A stretch of DNA of 33,189 nucleotides, taken from the NCBI GenBank assembly GCA_025331445.1, contig JAIWNE010000207.1, positions 1-33,189 on the forward strand, given 5' to 3'. Source of the stretch: Blakeslea trispora (Eukaryota > Mucoromycota > Mucoromycetes > Mucorales > Choanephoraceae). Shown piece after piece: positions 1 through 9,581 of this stretch (position 1 is the first letter of the stretch; each line of letters starts with the position of its first letter). Made by a program: the position numbers and the translations under genes. The notes below the pieces were generated by a model, which saw only the letters and a program-made list of their open reading frames with translations, made no database searches and was not told the DNA's origin.

Positions 1-124
1 CATCAAACGAAAGCTCTAATGCTCGCAAATACAAATATAACAATGATTTCAAGCGAGGAGGTGTTTAGTATCTTAGAATGAACGATACAAAGTATAGTAG
101 GATTGAAGCATTGACAGGTGGTAA

Positions 125-250
125 TGCAAGACGGCAGGGAACATAGTCAATACGATTGAGAAAAAGGGTACTTTTGAGATAGGCAAGAGTACTGGCAGAA
201 AGCCGAAGGCAACTGAAGGCGACATCAGATTGCTAGTTCGTTTCGTATAA
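125..250 (+). pseudogene. Possible Tc1/mariner-type transposase N-terminal remnant
   Basis: A 41-codon open stretch ends at a TAA at 248-250. It reads as a helix-turn-helix tail (NIVNTIEKKGTF) followed by a basic GRKPKAT segment and then DIRLLVRFV. This order (HTH, GRPRK-like hook, second DNA-binding helix) is usual at the N-terminus of Tc1/mariner transposases. Nothing downstream continues the protein, because the hAT element begins at 274. No start codon is evident. The call rests on a short motif only and could be chance. Confidence 0.3.
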
Positions 251-632
251 CAGGGTCCGTTTGCTACCTATAGGAATCGCAGTCGGGTCGAGTCAACTCG
301 ACTTTGTTTTTTAAGCATATAACCGACTCGTAACCGACTCGACCTAACCGAATGACCCGTCGGGTTCGTGTAACTCGGGTCAGCTTCAAATAAGGAAGTG
401 TTTTACTTAGAATCTTTTCAAGTTGACATGAGCATGTTAAGTAAATTTTTAATTATGTTGTAAATTTATTAAGTAAGATTAAAATAAAAAAAATGCAAAA
501 GAAAATTAAGAATCAAATAATTATAAAAAAAAAAGGAATAACAAATGTGAATATAGTATATAGATAAAACAATTGTGTATGCATTTAAACAAAGTATAGA
601 AGCAGCTTATGTGGTTTGCAAAATAGAAAAAA

Positions 633-902
633 TTAACTAGATCTTGGCAGGTGTTGTATATCTTGAGACCAGTAACTTGACAGGACTAATGTCTTAGTTG
701 CTTTTGCTTCAAGTCTTGCTCTTGCAATAGTAGTGATGCGCTTCGCTGGGGAAAAAAGACGCTCACAAGGCGTTGATGTAGCTGGTATAGGGAGATACTT
801 TTTTGCCATTGCTGAAAGAGCAGGATATTTTCCACCTTCAATTTTCAGCAACGAATAGGTCTTCCTGATCTGCAAAAGGTTTGAATCGAGATTGTCTGAA
901 TT
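633..902 (-). pseudogene. hAT transposase C-terminal dimerisation domain fragment
   Basis: The translation carries the hAT dimerisation signature: KYPALSAMAKKYLPIPATS, then CERLFSPAKRI and a conserved arginine/leucine helix. In the family this domain holds transposase subunits together, and the Glu-Arg of the ERxFS motif is highly conserved. About 80-90 residues remain and an in-frame TAA lies just upstream, so the catalytic DDE and the N-terminal BED zinc finger are absent. The fragment lies on the minus strand about 360 bp from the 3' inverted repeat, as expected for the end of an hAT gene. It is not functional alone. Confidence 0.85.
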
Positions 903-923
903 TTAATTTTTCCCCATACCTCT

Positions 924-1216
924 TGTGATATATTCACTAATTTATAACAATAAAAAGTCAATCAGACCAAAAGAAAGATGTTTTATTCAGATATATGTTT
1001 TCTGTCTCATTTATACTATGGGAAATACTGGTATGATAACTGATAACTTGAGCACAATGTATTCATTGCCTGTAACCTGGATACATTGTATCCAGTGTTT
1101 GTACCGCTTGAACGCAACAGCCTGAGAATTCCATATATAGAAATAAACTGGTCACAATAAGCCTAATCTGATCTTACTTTATTTTATTGCTCTGAAAGAG
1201 GCTGTTGTATGCAACA
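924..1216 (-). mobile_element. Solo LTR (293 bp, family LTR2), in hAT copy A
   Basis: On the minus strand it begins TGTTGCATACAACA and ends ATATATCACA, that is TG...CA. It is flanked by the 5-bp direct repeat CCTCT (919-923 and 1217-1221 on the plus strand), which marks LTR-element integration. No internal region is present, so it is a solo LTR left by LTR-LTR recombination. It carries a TATAAAT box and resembles the promoter part of the larger chromovirus LTR at 3810 (shared CTCAGTTATCATA and AGTATAAATAGA), so the two families are related. It split an already degraded hAT gene. Confidence 0.8.
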
Positions 1217-1649
1217 CCTCTATTTAATCTACCAACTTGTCTGTTTAACATCCAAGAGTCAAGGCTGACACATATGATGCAGCAGTGAGAATATTTGAAT
1301 CATGGGCATCTGCTCAATTTGTTCTTACATAATTATTATTAGCATTTTCTCTTGATACATTTAACTTTTATACAAATGTTTGATAGTAGCTGGCTTTATA
1401 TTTGAGCATTGATCACTCATCGCTTAGAAAGTAATTTTCCAAATAAGATTACAGTTGTGATGAATCGCATAACCTTTACTCTTCTTCATTAAAGGCCTGA
1501 GTTGTTAGATTTTGGGTAGTTCCACGCTTTATGAAGGTAGCATCATCGTATTGTTGATATTGCAAGTGAATAATAAAAGAAAACCAAAATGACCAAAATG
1601 ATAAATGTAATGTAAGAAAAGGAGTTTTTTTAATCGAAAACAAAATTAA

Positions 1650-1824
1650 GCTCTATACTACTTCTACAGTAACACTAAAGTAAACCCGAATACTTTTACC
1701 CGTCGGGTACCCGACGGGTGACTCGACTCGTAACTCGACTCGACTTTAGATTTTTGGCAAACCCGACTTTTTGTAAGTCGAGTCGAGTCAAACTCGACCC
1801 GTACCCGACAGATTGCGATTCATA
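1650..1824 (-). repeat. hAT 5' terminal/subterminal repeat, copy A
   Basis: Dense alternating CGACTCG/CGAGTCG and ACCCGTCGGGTACCCGACGGGT motifs occur here and in the mirrored copy at 2908-3082. Subterminal clusters of this kind are typical transposase-binding regions of hAT elements. The inner edge (GATTGCGATTCATA) is where identity between the two copies stops. Confidence 0.6.
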
Positions 1825-2907
1825 GTTAACTTCCCTTATTCGTTCAAAGAATTTTTCTAGGAAGATGAACTGTTCTTCTTTGGTTTTAGAATAGATGGTC
1901 ATATCATCCAAGTAACTGGTTGCATTTTTTCCGAGGAAGTGCTGGATTGCTAGAAACACACACCGACTAAAGATAGCAGGTCCGTTCAATACTCCAAAAG
2001 GTACACAACGATACGAGTATGATCCCCATGGTGTGGCAATTGTTAGCTTGAGAATAGAGCTTTCTTCAACTGCAATTTGCTGATATGCTTTGAGTAAATC
2101 GAGTACAGCAAACCATCTGGAACCAGCTAAACTCTCTATTACGTCCACTGCGTTGGGCGAGGGCCAAGTATCTTGCACGGTCACTGCATTAAGTTCTCGA
2201 AAATTAGAGATGAGACGTTTGTCTCCTGTCTTTTTAGGAACGTATCTGCAAGGGAACGACCATCCAGAATGTTCGACAGTGCCAGGAATATGCATATTAG
2301 GCGTTAGTATACTATTTTTGACCATCTCTTCCAGATCCTTCCTGAGTTCTTCCTTTTCAGAGAAAGACATATCGCGTAGGGCCTCTTGTATATTGGCTTT
2401 GCATCTCCCGTATCCACATGAAACTTAAGTAGATTTGTCTGTGACAAGTGTTTATAATCAGCGCCAAAACAATCTTCATAAGAGTAGAGTAAAGCAATAA
2501 GAGCATCCTTTTCTTCTTTATTAAGATTATGTTGATCTTTAACATTATCAATAAGTTTGCCAAATCTGTCAGAGTCATATGCATCTTGGGTCTCTTCCCC
2601 TTCATCATCCGAGGCTTCAATGATAAGATATCCTTCTTCGACATCGTCTTGATCTACAAAGTCTTCTTCATTATCATCGCCTTCGGATTCATCTTCAGTG
2701 TCAGCACTCTCTCTTGTGAGTACTTCAGTGTAATATGTATCGAGAGGGACTGTTCCTTCGTCACGTTTGATGTACCAGAAATGAGACGCCCAATCTGTAC
2801 CAATTTTTAGCGAAAGCAATCCTTCACGTCCAACTATAAACTTATATTTGTAAACATCAAAGCATAGAGCATCTACGGAAAGGACTTCAGAGTCTCCCAC
2901 TTGCACT
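1825..2907 (-). pseudogene. Ty3/Gypsy pol fragment (end of protease to reverse transcriptase)
   Basis: The minus-strand reading begins in a region like the end of a retropepsin and its linker (FIVGREGLLSLKIGTDW), with an acidic stretch. It continues through the RT entry motif (TGDAKPIYKRPYA) into RT blocks: FPCRYVPKKTGDKRL, RELNAVT, FAVLDLLKAYQQI, VPFGVLNGPAIF and the catalytic YLDDM. A frameshift near 2366-2375 separates the two halves. The reading is cut at 1825 just after the YLDD block, in FERIREVN, and at 2907, in both cases by an hAT inverted-repeat end. It belongs to a different Ty3 lineage from the chromovirus at 3810. RNase H and integrase are missing. Confidence 0.9.
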
Positions 2908-3516
2908 TATGAATCGCAATCTGTCGGGTACGGGTCGAGTTTGACTCGACTCGACTTACAAAAAGTCGGGTTTGCCAAAAATCTAAAGTCGAGTCGAGTT
3001 ACGAGTCGAGTCACCCGTCGGGTACCCGACGGGTAAAAGTATTCGGGTTTACTTTAGTGTTACTGTAGAAGTAGTATAGAGCTTAATTTTGTTTTCGATT
3101 AAAAAAACTCCTTTTCTTACATTACATTTATCATTTTGGTCATTTTGGTTTTCTTTTATTATTCACTTGCAATATCAACAATACGATGATGCTACCTTCA
3201 TAAAGCGTGGAACTACCCAAAATCTAACAACTCAGGCCTTTAATGAAGAAGAGTAAAGGTTATGCGATTCATCACAACTGTAATCTTATTTGGAAAATTA
3301 CTTTCTAAGCGATGAGTGATCAATGCTCAAATATAAAGCCAGCTACTATCAAACAATTTGTATAAAAGTTAAATGTATCAAGAGAAAATGCTAATAATAA
3401 TTATGTAAGAACAAATTGAGCAGATGCCCATGATTCAAATATTCTCACTGCTGCATCATATGTGTCAGCCTTGACTCTTGGATGTTAAACAGACAAGTTG
3501 GTAGATTAAATAGAGG
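2908..3516 (+). mobile_element. hAT-like element, copy B (5' part, inverted relative to copy A)
   Basis: From the terminus ATGAATCGCAATCTGTCGGG at 2909 this sequence is a near-perfect reverse complement of 1222-1824. Only scattered single-base differences are seen. It continues into the same LTR2 insertion (3517-3809) at the same site, so the two copies derive from an element that already held LTR2. Its 3' half is missing because the chromovirus LTR starts at 3810. Confidence 0.75.
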
Positions 3517-3809
3517 TGTTGCATACAACAGACTCTTTCAGAGCAATAAAATAAAGTAAGATCAGATTAGGCTTATTGTGACCAGTTTATTTCTATATAT
3601 GGAATTCTCAGGCTGTTGCGTTCAAGCGGTACAAACACTGGATACAATGTATCCAGGTTACAGGCAATGAATACATTGTGCTCAAGTTACTCAGTTATCA
3701 TACCAGTATTTCCCATAGTATAAATAGAGACAGAAAACATATATCTGAATAAAACATCTTTCTTTTGGTCTGATTGACTTTTTATTGTTATAAATTAGTG
3801 AATATATCA
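3517..3809 (+). mobile_element. Solo LTR2, copy B, abutting the chromovirus LTR
   Basis: It starts TGTTGCATACAACA right after AGAGG (3512-3516), the same target site as in copy A. It is the reverse complement of 926-1216. It stops two bases short of the true end: copy A ends ATATATCACA, while here ATATATCA is followed at once by TGTTGTATACAG of the next LTR. It contains TATAAATAGAG near 3716-3726 as a likely Pol II promoter. Confidence 0.75.
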
Positions 3810-5117
3810 TGTTGTATACAGCCTACATTCTACTCCATCTGAGACATTATATAGATCTAAGCGGGTACCTAGTTACACGACCCTTCATTATTCATAGCCA
3901 GATTGACACTTAGCTCAGTCTAAATAAAAGATCGGATCACACTTCATTTACATCAGGACACTTGGATCGAAACAATTGCGCCAATGGTAACTGTCGTATT
4001 TGGGCATATACAGAAGCCAGAACGACTTATAATCGGAAATTCAATTAATCATCATCAAAGGTTATTTTGACAGATAATGTCAAAATAACAATAAATCAAA
4101 TAATGTTCACCAAGTTGGAAACTTAAAATCATTTCAGATATTACCAGAGGTAATCCTGAAATCAAACATCTAACAAGCATTGGTAAAATGCGATGATATG
4201 ATATATAAAGCGTTCAATGTGCCTAGCTAACACATTGAAAGCATGATCAGATTTATATTCATTGACTCTCTTCTCATCAATACTTGAAATGGCTATATGA
4301 CATGACACATGTGATAGCAAGATGGTTGCGTAGGCCTTATAATCTCAAGGTAGCAGCATCTAACAAAACAAGCAATTATTCTAGAGATTTCATTATAAGA
4401 AAAGACTAAATCATTACTTGGATAAAGATAGTTCTGAGACATAATTACAAAGGGTTTGTCTATCGTTATCACCTAATCTAAACTGATCTTAACATCCAAC
4501 GAAACAAGTGAACAAGTATGAAACAGTTATGCCTGATATATTGAAACACTAATCAAGATTAAACATATCTTGTCGAGCATAATTATTATCTCTCCAAGAT
4601 ATAAATCAAGTAAACAATATATCTCCACCTTATTCAAGGCGGGGGATGAAATCTGGCTACAGCCATCTTTCAATTAAGGTGACCAGTCATCCTAGTAGGA
4701 AAACTGCTCATACAGATAAAATTATAACGGAGTGATTGATTGAAACCGAGATAGAAATAATATATAAACACAACATGGACTTGCAGTAGAATTAGTTCGC
4801 TCTCTTTCTTTTCAATAAAAAAATCGAGTTCCCTCTCATTGAATCTATTTGAGACTGCAAATATCACAGTAACCTTTGGTCAATGCGCAATAGGTATCAA
4901 CCTTTATCCAAAGCACCCGATTAGCTATCATTAATTACACTCAGTTTAAATAAGGATTGCCACTCAGTTATCATAAAAGTATAAATAGAAGGCACATATT
5001 TGAAATAAACGCAGATCGGATTCATATCTATCTTTTGGCCGTTCAGGTTCTAATCACTTCTCTGTCTTTACACTTTTACTTGTTTTATTTGTGCCTGTTA
5101 TATTCTCGGATATAACA
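3810..5117 (+). repeat. Left LTR of the chromovirus (1308 bp)
   Basis: It begins TGTTGTATACAGCCTACATT and ends GGATATAACA. The first 170 bp and the last 260 bp align with the right LTR at perhaps 80-85% by eye. About 880 bp between roughly 3978 and 4856 has no counterpart there. That segment shows no clear inverted termini or ORF above 65 codons, so I cannot tell whether it is an insertion here or a deletion in the right LTR. Confidence 0.8.
4980..4987 (+). promoter_or_regulatory. TATA box of the left LTR
   Basis: TATAAATA lies 130 bp before the LTR end. The same box is at 11535-11542 in the right LTR and in both LTR2 copies, each followed by a CATAT...GAATAAA-like segment. It is the probable promoter for genomic RNA of the element. 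Confidence 0.6.
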
Positions 5118-5190
5118 TTTTTTTTGATTAATTACCTAAATAGCTACACTTACCTGATTCCCTTTGTTTCAGATTTAAGAAATTTTTACA

Positions 5191-5661
5191 ATGTCCTCTT
5201 TCTCTGCTTCTCCCATGTCTTCCCCTGCTGCCTCCATGGCTCCTAATGACATGCATGTGGACCCCTCTGTTGACGCTTTGCTCAACTCGGCCCCTGTTTT
5301 CACTCCTGGTGATGCTCCTGCCCCTGTTGGTGTATCCGCCTCATCGGTTGCTTCTCACGTTGCTTCATCGCAACAGGATGTCAACAATTTGACGGTCCAT
5401 TTAGTGACATTAACCGCTCAAATTACGCATCTTTTGCCGGGTACTGATGTTGCTGTTTTGCGTCAGCAGGTGGAAGCTGGCTCCCAAACCTTGGACTTGC
5501 TCCAACGAACTCTTGTGCAAGTTCGGGGCATTTCTTCTGCTTCCTCTGGTGCTCCTTCTGTTGCTCCCTGGTCTGGTGCTGCTGCTTCTTTGGCTGTCTG
5601 CCCCGTTGACCTGCCTTGCTTCCAATGGACTGGTATGGTTCATGACCCCGCCAAACACATC
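5191..5661 (+). pseudogene. Gag N-terminal part of the chromovirus
   Basis: The ATG at 5191 opens the polyprotein 73 bp after the left LTR. The first 60 residues are rich in Ser, Pro and Ala (low complexity). A heptad-like helix follows (LTVHLVTLTAQITHL ... LRQQVEAGSQTLDLL), probably the coiled-coil oligomerisation part of Gag. The frame is cut at 5662 by a solo LTR, which adds a short foreign tail and a stop at 5713-5715. It resumes in the matching frame at 6258. Gag forms the cytoplasmic particle that packages element RNA. Codons are C/T-rich at third positions, as in the rest of gag and unlike the AT-rich surroundings. Confidence 0.8.
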
Positions 5662-6252
5662 TGTTGTGAGTGTAAGAATGAAACAGAGAAATCCTTTAGA
5701 ACTTGTATAGTTTAGTAAAGAAAAATCAGATGTCGTTTATAGCTATGGATTATCTAGGTATTTATATCTTTTAGGTCGGATAAACTGATTCTATCATCTA
5801 GAGATGATCAGGGAATCTATTTTAATATCGAGGATACGGAACACTATATCATTGACCATGTCTCAGATATTCAGTCTACTCAGCTCTCAGGTCATAGCTG
5901 ATCTGAGATGGTAAGATAGAAAAAATTGTTTTAATAAATTCTTTAGCACCATCTTGTCATTTTCATTGTCACATCAATTCTGATTCGGTATAGCTGATAT
6001 CAATAGTTTATCCACATCGATAAGGCCTGAGTCCCGAGAGCCAATTGGTCTATTTGATATATGATCCAATTTGTCTCTCAAGTTAGCATCATATTAGAAT
6101 CGATCTCTAAAGGATAGATAGATGAAGTAGACATTGATCTATTACAGTTACTCTAGTTCTATTCTAGACTCTATGTCCAGATATAGTATGTATAATAATA
6201 CTTTGTATCATTTATTTCGCAATCAGTATATAGATTCTAAATGTTCACAACA
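5662..6252 (+). mobile_element. Solo LTR (591 bp, family LTR3) inserted in gag
   Basis: The ends are TGTTGTGAGTG...TTCACAACA, with TG/CA termini and an 8-bp terminal inverted repeat (TGTTGTGA/TCACAACA). It is flanked by the 5-bp duplication ACATC at 5657-5661 and 6253-6257. No internal domain is present. The same sequence, in reverse orientation and very similar, lies at 18514-19106 with a different duplication, which proves two independent insertions of one family. Its ORF-like stretch near 6134 is shared by both copies and is probably incidental. Confidence 0.9.
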
Positions 6253-6257
6253 ACATC

Positions 6258-8414
6258 TTTTCAGATGTAACGGCTTGTTTGGTTGCATTCCAGGATGTCT
6301 TGTTTGCCCATGGATTGGACATGGATGCTCACTTTCTTCGCCTAGTCCCACAACAACTAGGTGAGAAGGTCCGCAAGTGGTACGACCAGTTTCTCCTTGG
6401 CTTCTCCCCTGGTTCTCCTTCGTACCAAGAGTTCAAGGGCGCAATCACGTCTCGCTTTGGACGTTCCTCTCTACAGGAACAAGCAGACTGTGCCTTGCGT
6501 CTGGTCAAGCTAGTAATGGACAAGGGTGAACATGTCTACTCGTATGTTGATCGCTTCCGCGATTTGCGTCGCCGCTCTGGTGACCAAACTGTTCCTACGT
6601 CAATTCTCATTGACACCCTCTTGAAGGCCTTGCCATTGGTCTTCAAGGAAAGATTTGCCGTCGCTCGTGCTGTTTTGCCTGCGGAACGTAAAGGTGACGT
6701 TGATTGTTTGTTGGACTTGGCGGTCACCTTGGAGCGTGACTTGGGTTCTTCGTTTGCTGCTGGTTCCTCTTCGGCTTCTGGCTTTGTTGTTGCTGCTGCT
6801 TCTGCTGCTTCCTCTTCTTCCTCTTCGCCTGCTGGTATTGACCGTAGTCGTCATGCCGGCCGTGTTGCCAAGCGCTCTTCTTCCTCTGCCTCTGGCAAGA
6901 AATTCTGCCGCTTGCATAAGCATGGCAAGCATTCCACGGAGGAGTGTCAGGTTTTGGCTGCTGCTGTTGGCTCTGTGTCTTCTCCTGTTGTTGCTGCTCG
7001 CCCTGCTGCTAGCTCTTCTTCGGGTTCTTCTTCTTCTTCTGTGCGTCGTGGCGATGGTTTCCCCCGTGGCTCGTGCTACAAGTGTGGCGCACCCGGCTGG
7101 TCCAAGGCCCATGTCTGTAATACTGCTGTTCCCAGCAACACTGCTCGTTTCGCAGCCATGCGAATTGAGAATGCTTCTTCGCCTTCTGCTGCTGGCCTTG
7201 CTGCTGGTACTGTTTCTTCTGCCGCTGAGACTTTGGCTTCCGGTGCTCCTTCTTCTGTTGCTGCTCCTGCTGGTGCTGCGGCTGGGTCGGTAGTTGACAC
7301 TACTGACTTGGCTGTGTACTCATGCGGGCACTTTGTGGACGGCTCTTCTGCTCCTGCTTTGGCTGGTACTTCGGCCACGTTTGCTGCCTCCTCTGTTTCT
7401 GCCGGTCCTGTTGCTGCTGCCCCTTCTGCTGCACCTGCTCCTCTCGTTGTTCACACTGACATGGACATCGACGAGCGTGCACTGGCTGTCGCCCATGACT
7501 GTAAGTTTGATCATAAATTTTCTAAATTACCAGAGCATAGATCTAACGCTCTTCTTGTTCCTATCATAATAGAAAGCCACGCATGCTTTGTCATGGTCGA
7601 CAGCGGTGCTACCTGTAGCATGGTCCACCCTGAGTTGGTTTCTCTTTTTGGTTCGGTAGTGAAGCCTTCTCAGGGTCACATACTACTGGTTCATACTACA
7701 TCTAGCATGCCTAGATTAGGACAAGTTAGTTTAGAAGTTCTTTACAATAAAAAATTTATAAAACATACCTTTGAAGTCTTTGACGTATCTTCAATACAAG
7801 ACAATGTACCAGTAGTTATTGGTTTGGATTTGATGCCTCTTTTGGGTATGTCCATTCACGGCTTAGTCACTTCATGGAATTCAACTACAGGACCTGAGTT
7901 ACCTTGTCCTATTAATCCCGATCAAGTACAAAACGAAGTCAATGCTAGTCCAGTTGGATCAGTTCAGGAGCGTGAAGTTTTGATGCATACACTTCAACCC
8001 CTTTTAGACGCCAATGCTGCTATTGATCTCAAGAACACGTATTGTACATTGCCCAACGCAATCGTAGACCTTGAGACTATTCCTGGAAAACGAGCTTTCC
8101 GCAAGCCCTATCCTGTTCCTTACGCGTACAAAGATGCTGTCTTGGGACAATTCCAGACTTGGGAAAATGAGGGTGTCATCGAGCGTTCGTATAGTCATAC
8201 TGGATTTAATGTTCCAATTTTGTGTGTGGCTAAGAAAGACGGCGATGGAGTTTATACTATGAAAAAATCTCGTATTGTTGCTGACGTTCGTGAAGTTAAC
8301 AACATCTTAATTAGTAACGATGTTTTCCAGTTGCCCCTTATTTCAGATATTCATCAACGAATGGGTGGAGCTACTATCGTCTCTACGATTGATATCCGCT
8401 CTTGTTTTACCTGA
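6258..8414 (+). pseudogene. Gag (capsid, zinc knuckle) - protease - N-terminal RT of the chromovirus
   Basis: Continues gag after the solo LTR. A retrotransposon-gag capsid domain spans about 6270-6750 (LRLVPQQLGEKVRKWYDQF, QEFKGAITSRFG). An Ala/Ser-rich linker and a zinc knuckle near 7073-7120 (CYKCGAPGWSKAHVC, spacing C-x2-C-x8-H-x-C rather than the retroviral CCHC) follow. The aspartic protease motif DSGAT lies at 7599-7613, with VPVVIGLDLM as its C-terminal flap region. RT begins about 8090 (PGKRAFRKPYPVPY, VPILCVAKKDGDG, TIDIRSCFT). A TGA at 8412-8414 stops it within RT. The frame continues unchanged, so this is a nonsense change, perhaps from CGA. Confidence 0.88.
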
Positions 8415-9002
8415 TTCCTCGTGAATCCCGACCATAAGCATAAACTTAGTTTTATGTGTCCTTTTACTAACCTTCGATATCAGTTCCGCAAGATGTGTTT
8501 TGGTATCACATTTATGAGTGGTTTTGTTCAAAATGTTTTGCAGAACTATTTCCATGATTTGCCTTTTGTATCCATCTACGTCGATGATATTACGATTGCT
8601 ACAAGTGGTACTTTGGAGCATCATTTCGAGTGTCTTCGTTTGGTGTTGCACCGCTTAACTTCTGTCAACTTGCAAATTAATTCTGATAAGTTGGTAGTTG
8701 CTATGAACTCGGTTCACCTCCTTGGCTGGACGATTCGTAACGGTCAGTTGTTGCCTGACTATCGTAAGATTGCTGCTACTGAACAGTGGGAAGATGCTCC
8801 TACTACTGGCAAGCAGTTGGCATCTTACTTGGGTTTCCTTAACTACTTTCGTGGTTCGATTCCTCATTATGCTACTTTGGCTGCTCCCTTAGATGATTTG
8901 CGTTCTAAGAAGTCTCTTGTCGGTCTCTGGACTGCTCGTCATACAGCTGCTTTCCGTCAGCTTAAAAAGGCTTTGGCTTCTGCAGTTGTCTTATCGCCTT
9001 AA
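8415..9002 (+). pseudogene. RT palm/thumb of the chromovirus
   Basis: Same frame as the preceding segment. RT continues with HKLSFMCPFTNLRYQFRKM and the catalytic YVDD at 8577-8588 (FVSIYVDDITIA), then LQINSDKLVVAMNSVHLLGW and the thumb/connection (YLGFLNYFRGSIPHYA). An in-frame TAA at 9000-9002 follows LSP and precedes DPRYRLHVATDAS, where relatives commonly read straight through. This enzyme copies element RNA to DNA inside the particle. Confidence 0.88.
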
Positions 9003-9581
9003 GATCCCCGTTATCGTCTTCACGTTGCCACTGACGCATCTAAGACCGGGATTGGCGGTGTTGTCTATTACATTAAGGACAATAAGGTTTACTATGTCGG
9101 TATGGTCAGTCGTAAGCTGAATCCTACTGAGCAGCGCTATAGTACTACACGTCGTGAGTTACTTGGTTTGTTATATACCTTCACGCGCTTTCACAAGTTG
9201 TTGTATGGTATCAAGTTCACTGCTCATGTTGATCATCGTGCGCTTGTTTATTTGCAGACACAAGCTGTTCCAAACCCTATGATGCTCAATTATTATGACT
9301 GTATTTTTGCGTATGATTTTGACATTGTACATATCCCTGGTGTTACGAATTGTTTGCCTGATGCACTTAGTCGACTGTACGAAGTTGATTCTTCCAGTCT
9401 GGAGGGGGGTGAAAACTCATACAAGGCCTCATCTCAAACGACTAACGGCAACGAACGCCTTGTATCTCGTTCTGAAAGAAAAGAAATGAAAAAGAATAAA
9501 AAAGAATTACGAAATGATCAGAACATTCCGCGCGTATTTTCATATGCCCGAAACAAAACCTGGTGTAACAAGAATTTGTGA
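9003..9581 (+). pseudogene. RNase H domain of the chromovirus pol
   Basis: Same frame. RNase H starts with the first catalytic Asp in HVATDASKTGIGG (about 9027) and continues through the family landmarks YSTTRRELLGLLYTFTRF (catalytic Glu), FTAHVDHRALVYL (catalytic Asp) and HIPGVTNCLPDALSRL. A basic Lys/Glu-rich tail leads to a TGA at 9579-9581. The reading then stays open without a frame change into the integrase. It would degrade RNA in RNA-DNA hybrids during reverse transcription. Confidence 0.85.

Larger units (their letters stand above)
274..1824 (-). mobile_element. hAT-like DNA transposon, internally deleted (copy A)
   Basis: The two ends read inward as GAATCGCAG-TCGGGTCGAGT (from 274) and GAATCGCAATCTGTCGGGT (reverse strand from about 1821). 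Both are followed by clustered TCGAGT/ACTCGACT motifs, so they form imperfect terminal inverted repeats with subterminal repeats. Between them lies a transposase C-terminus (633-902) and a 293-bp solo LTR. At about 1.55 kb it is too short for a full hAT transposase of about 600 aa or more, so it is non-autonomous. An 8-bp target duplication could not be found: only ATAG is shared by the two flanks. The first 0.9 kb of its 5' side is nearly identical to copy B at 2908. Confidence 0.6.

Noticed and set aside
925..1125. 66-codon plus-strand ORF
   Set aside because: Lies inside the LTR2 solo LTR and has no recognisable domain; probably chance.
2090..2810. Plus-strand ORFs opposite the pol fragment
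   Set aside because: Antisense to clear RT motifs on the minus strand.
5118..5190. tRNA primer-binding site after the left LTR
   Set aside because: The sequence is T/A-rich and no TGG-type tRNA complement is visible. Self-priming is possible but could not be shown.
6655..7569. Leucine-rich plus-strand and Arg/Ser-rich minus-strand ORFs over gag
   Set aside because: Frame shadows of the Ala/Ser-rich GCT/TCT codons of gag. They look like membrane or SR proteins only by codon bias.
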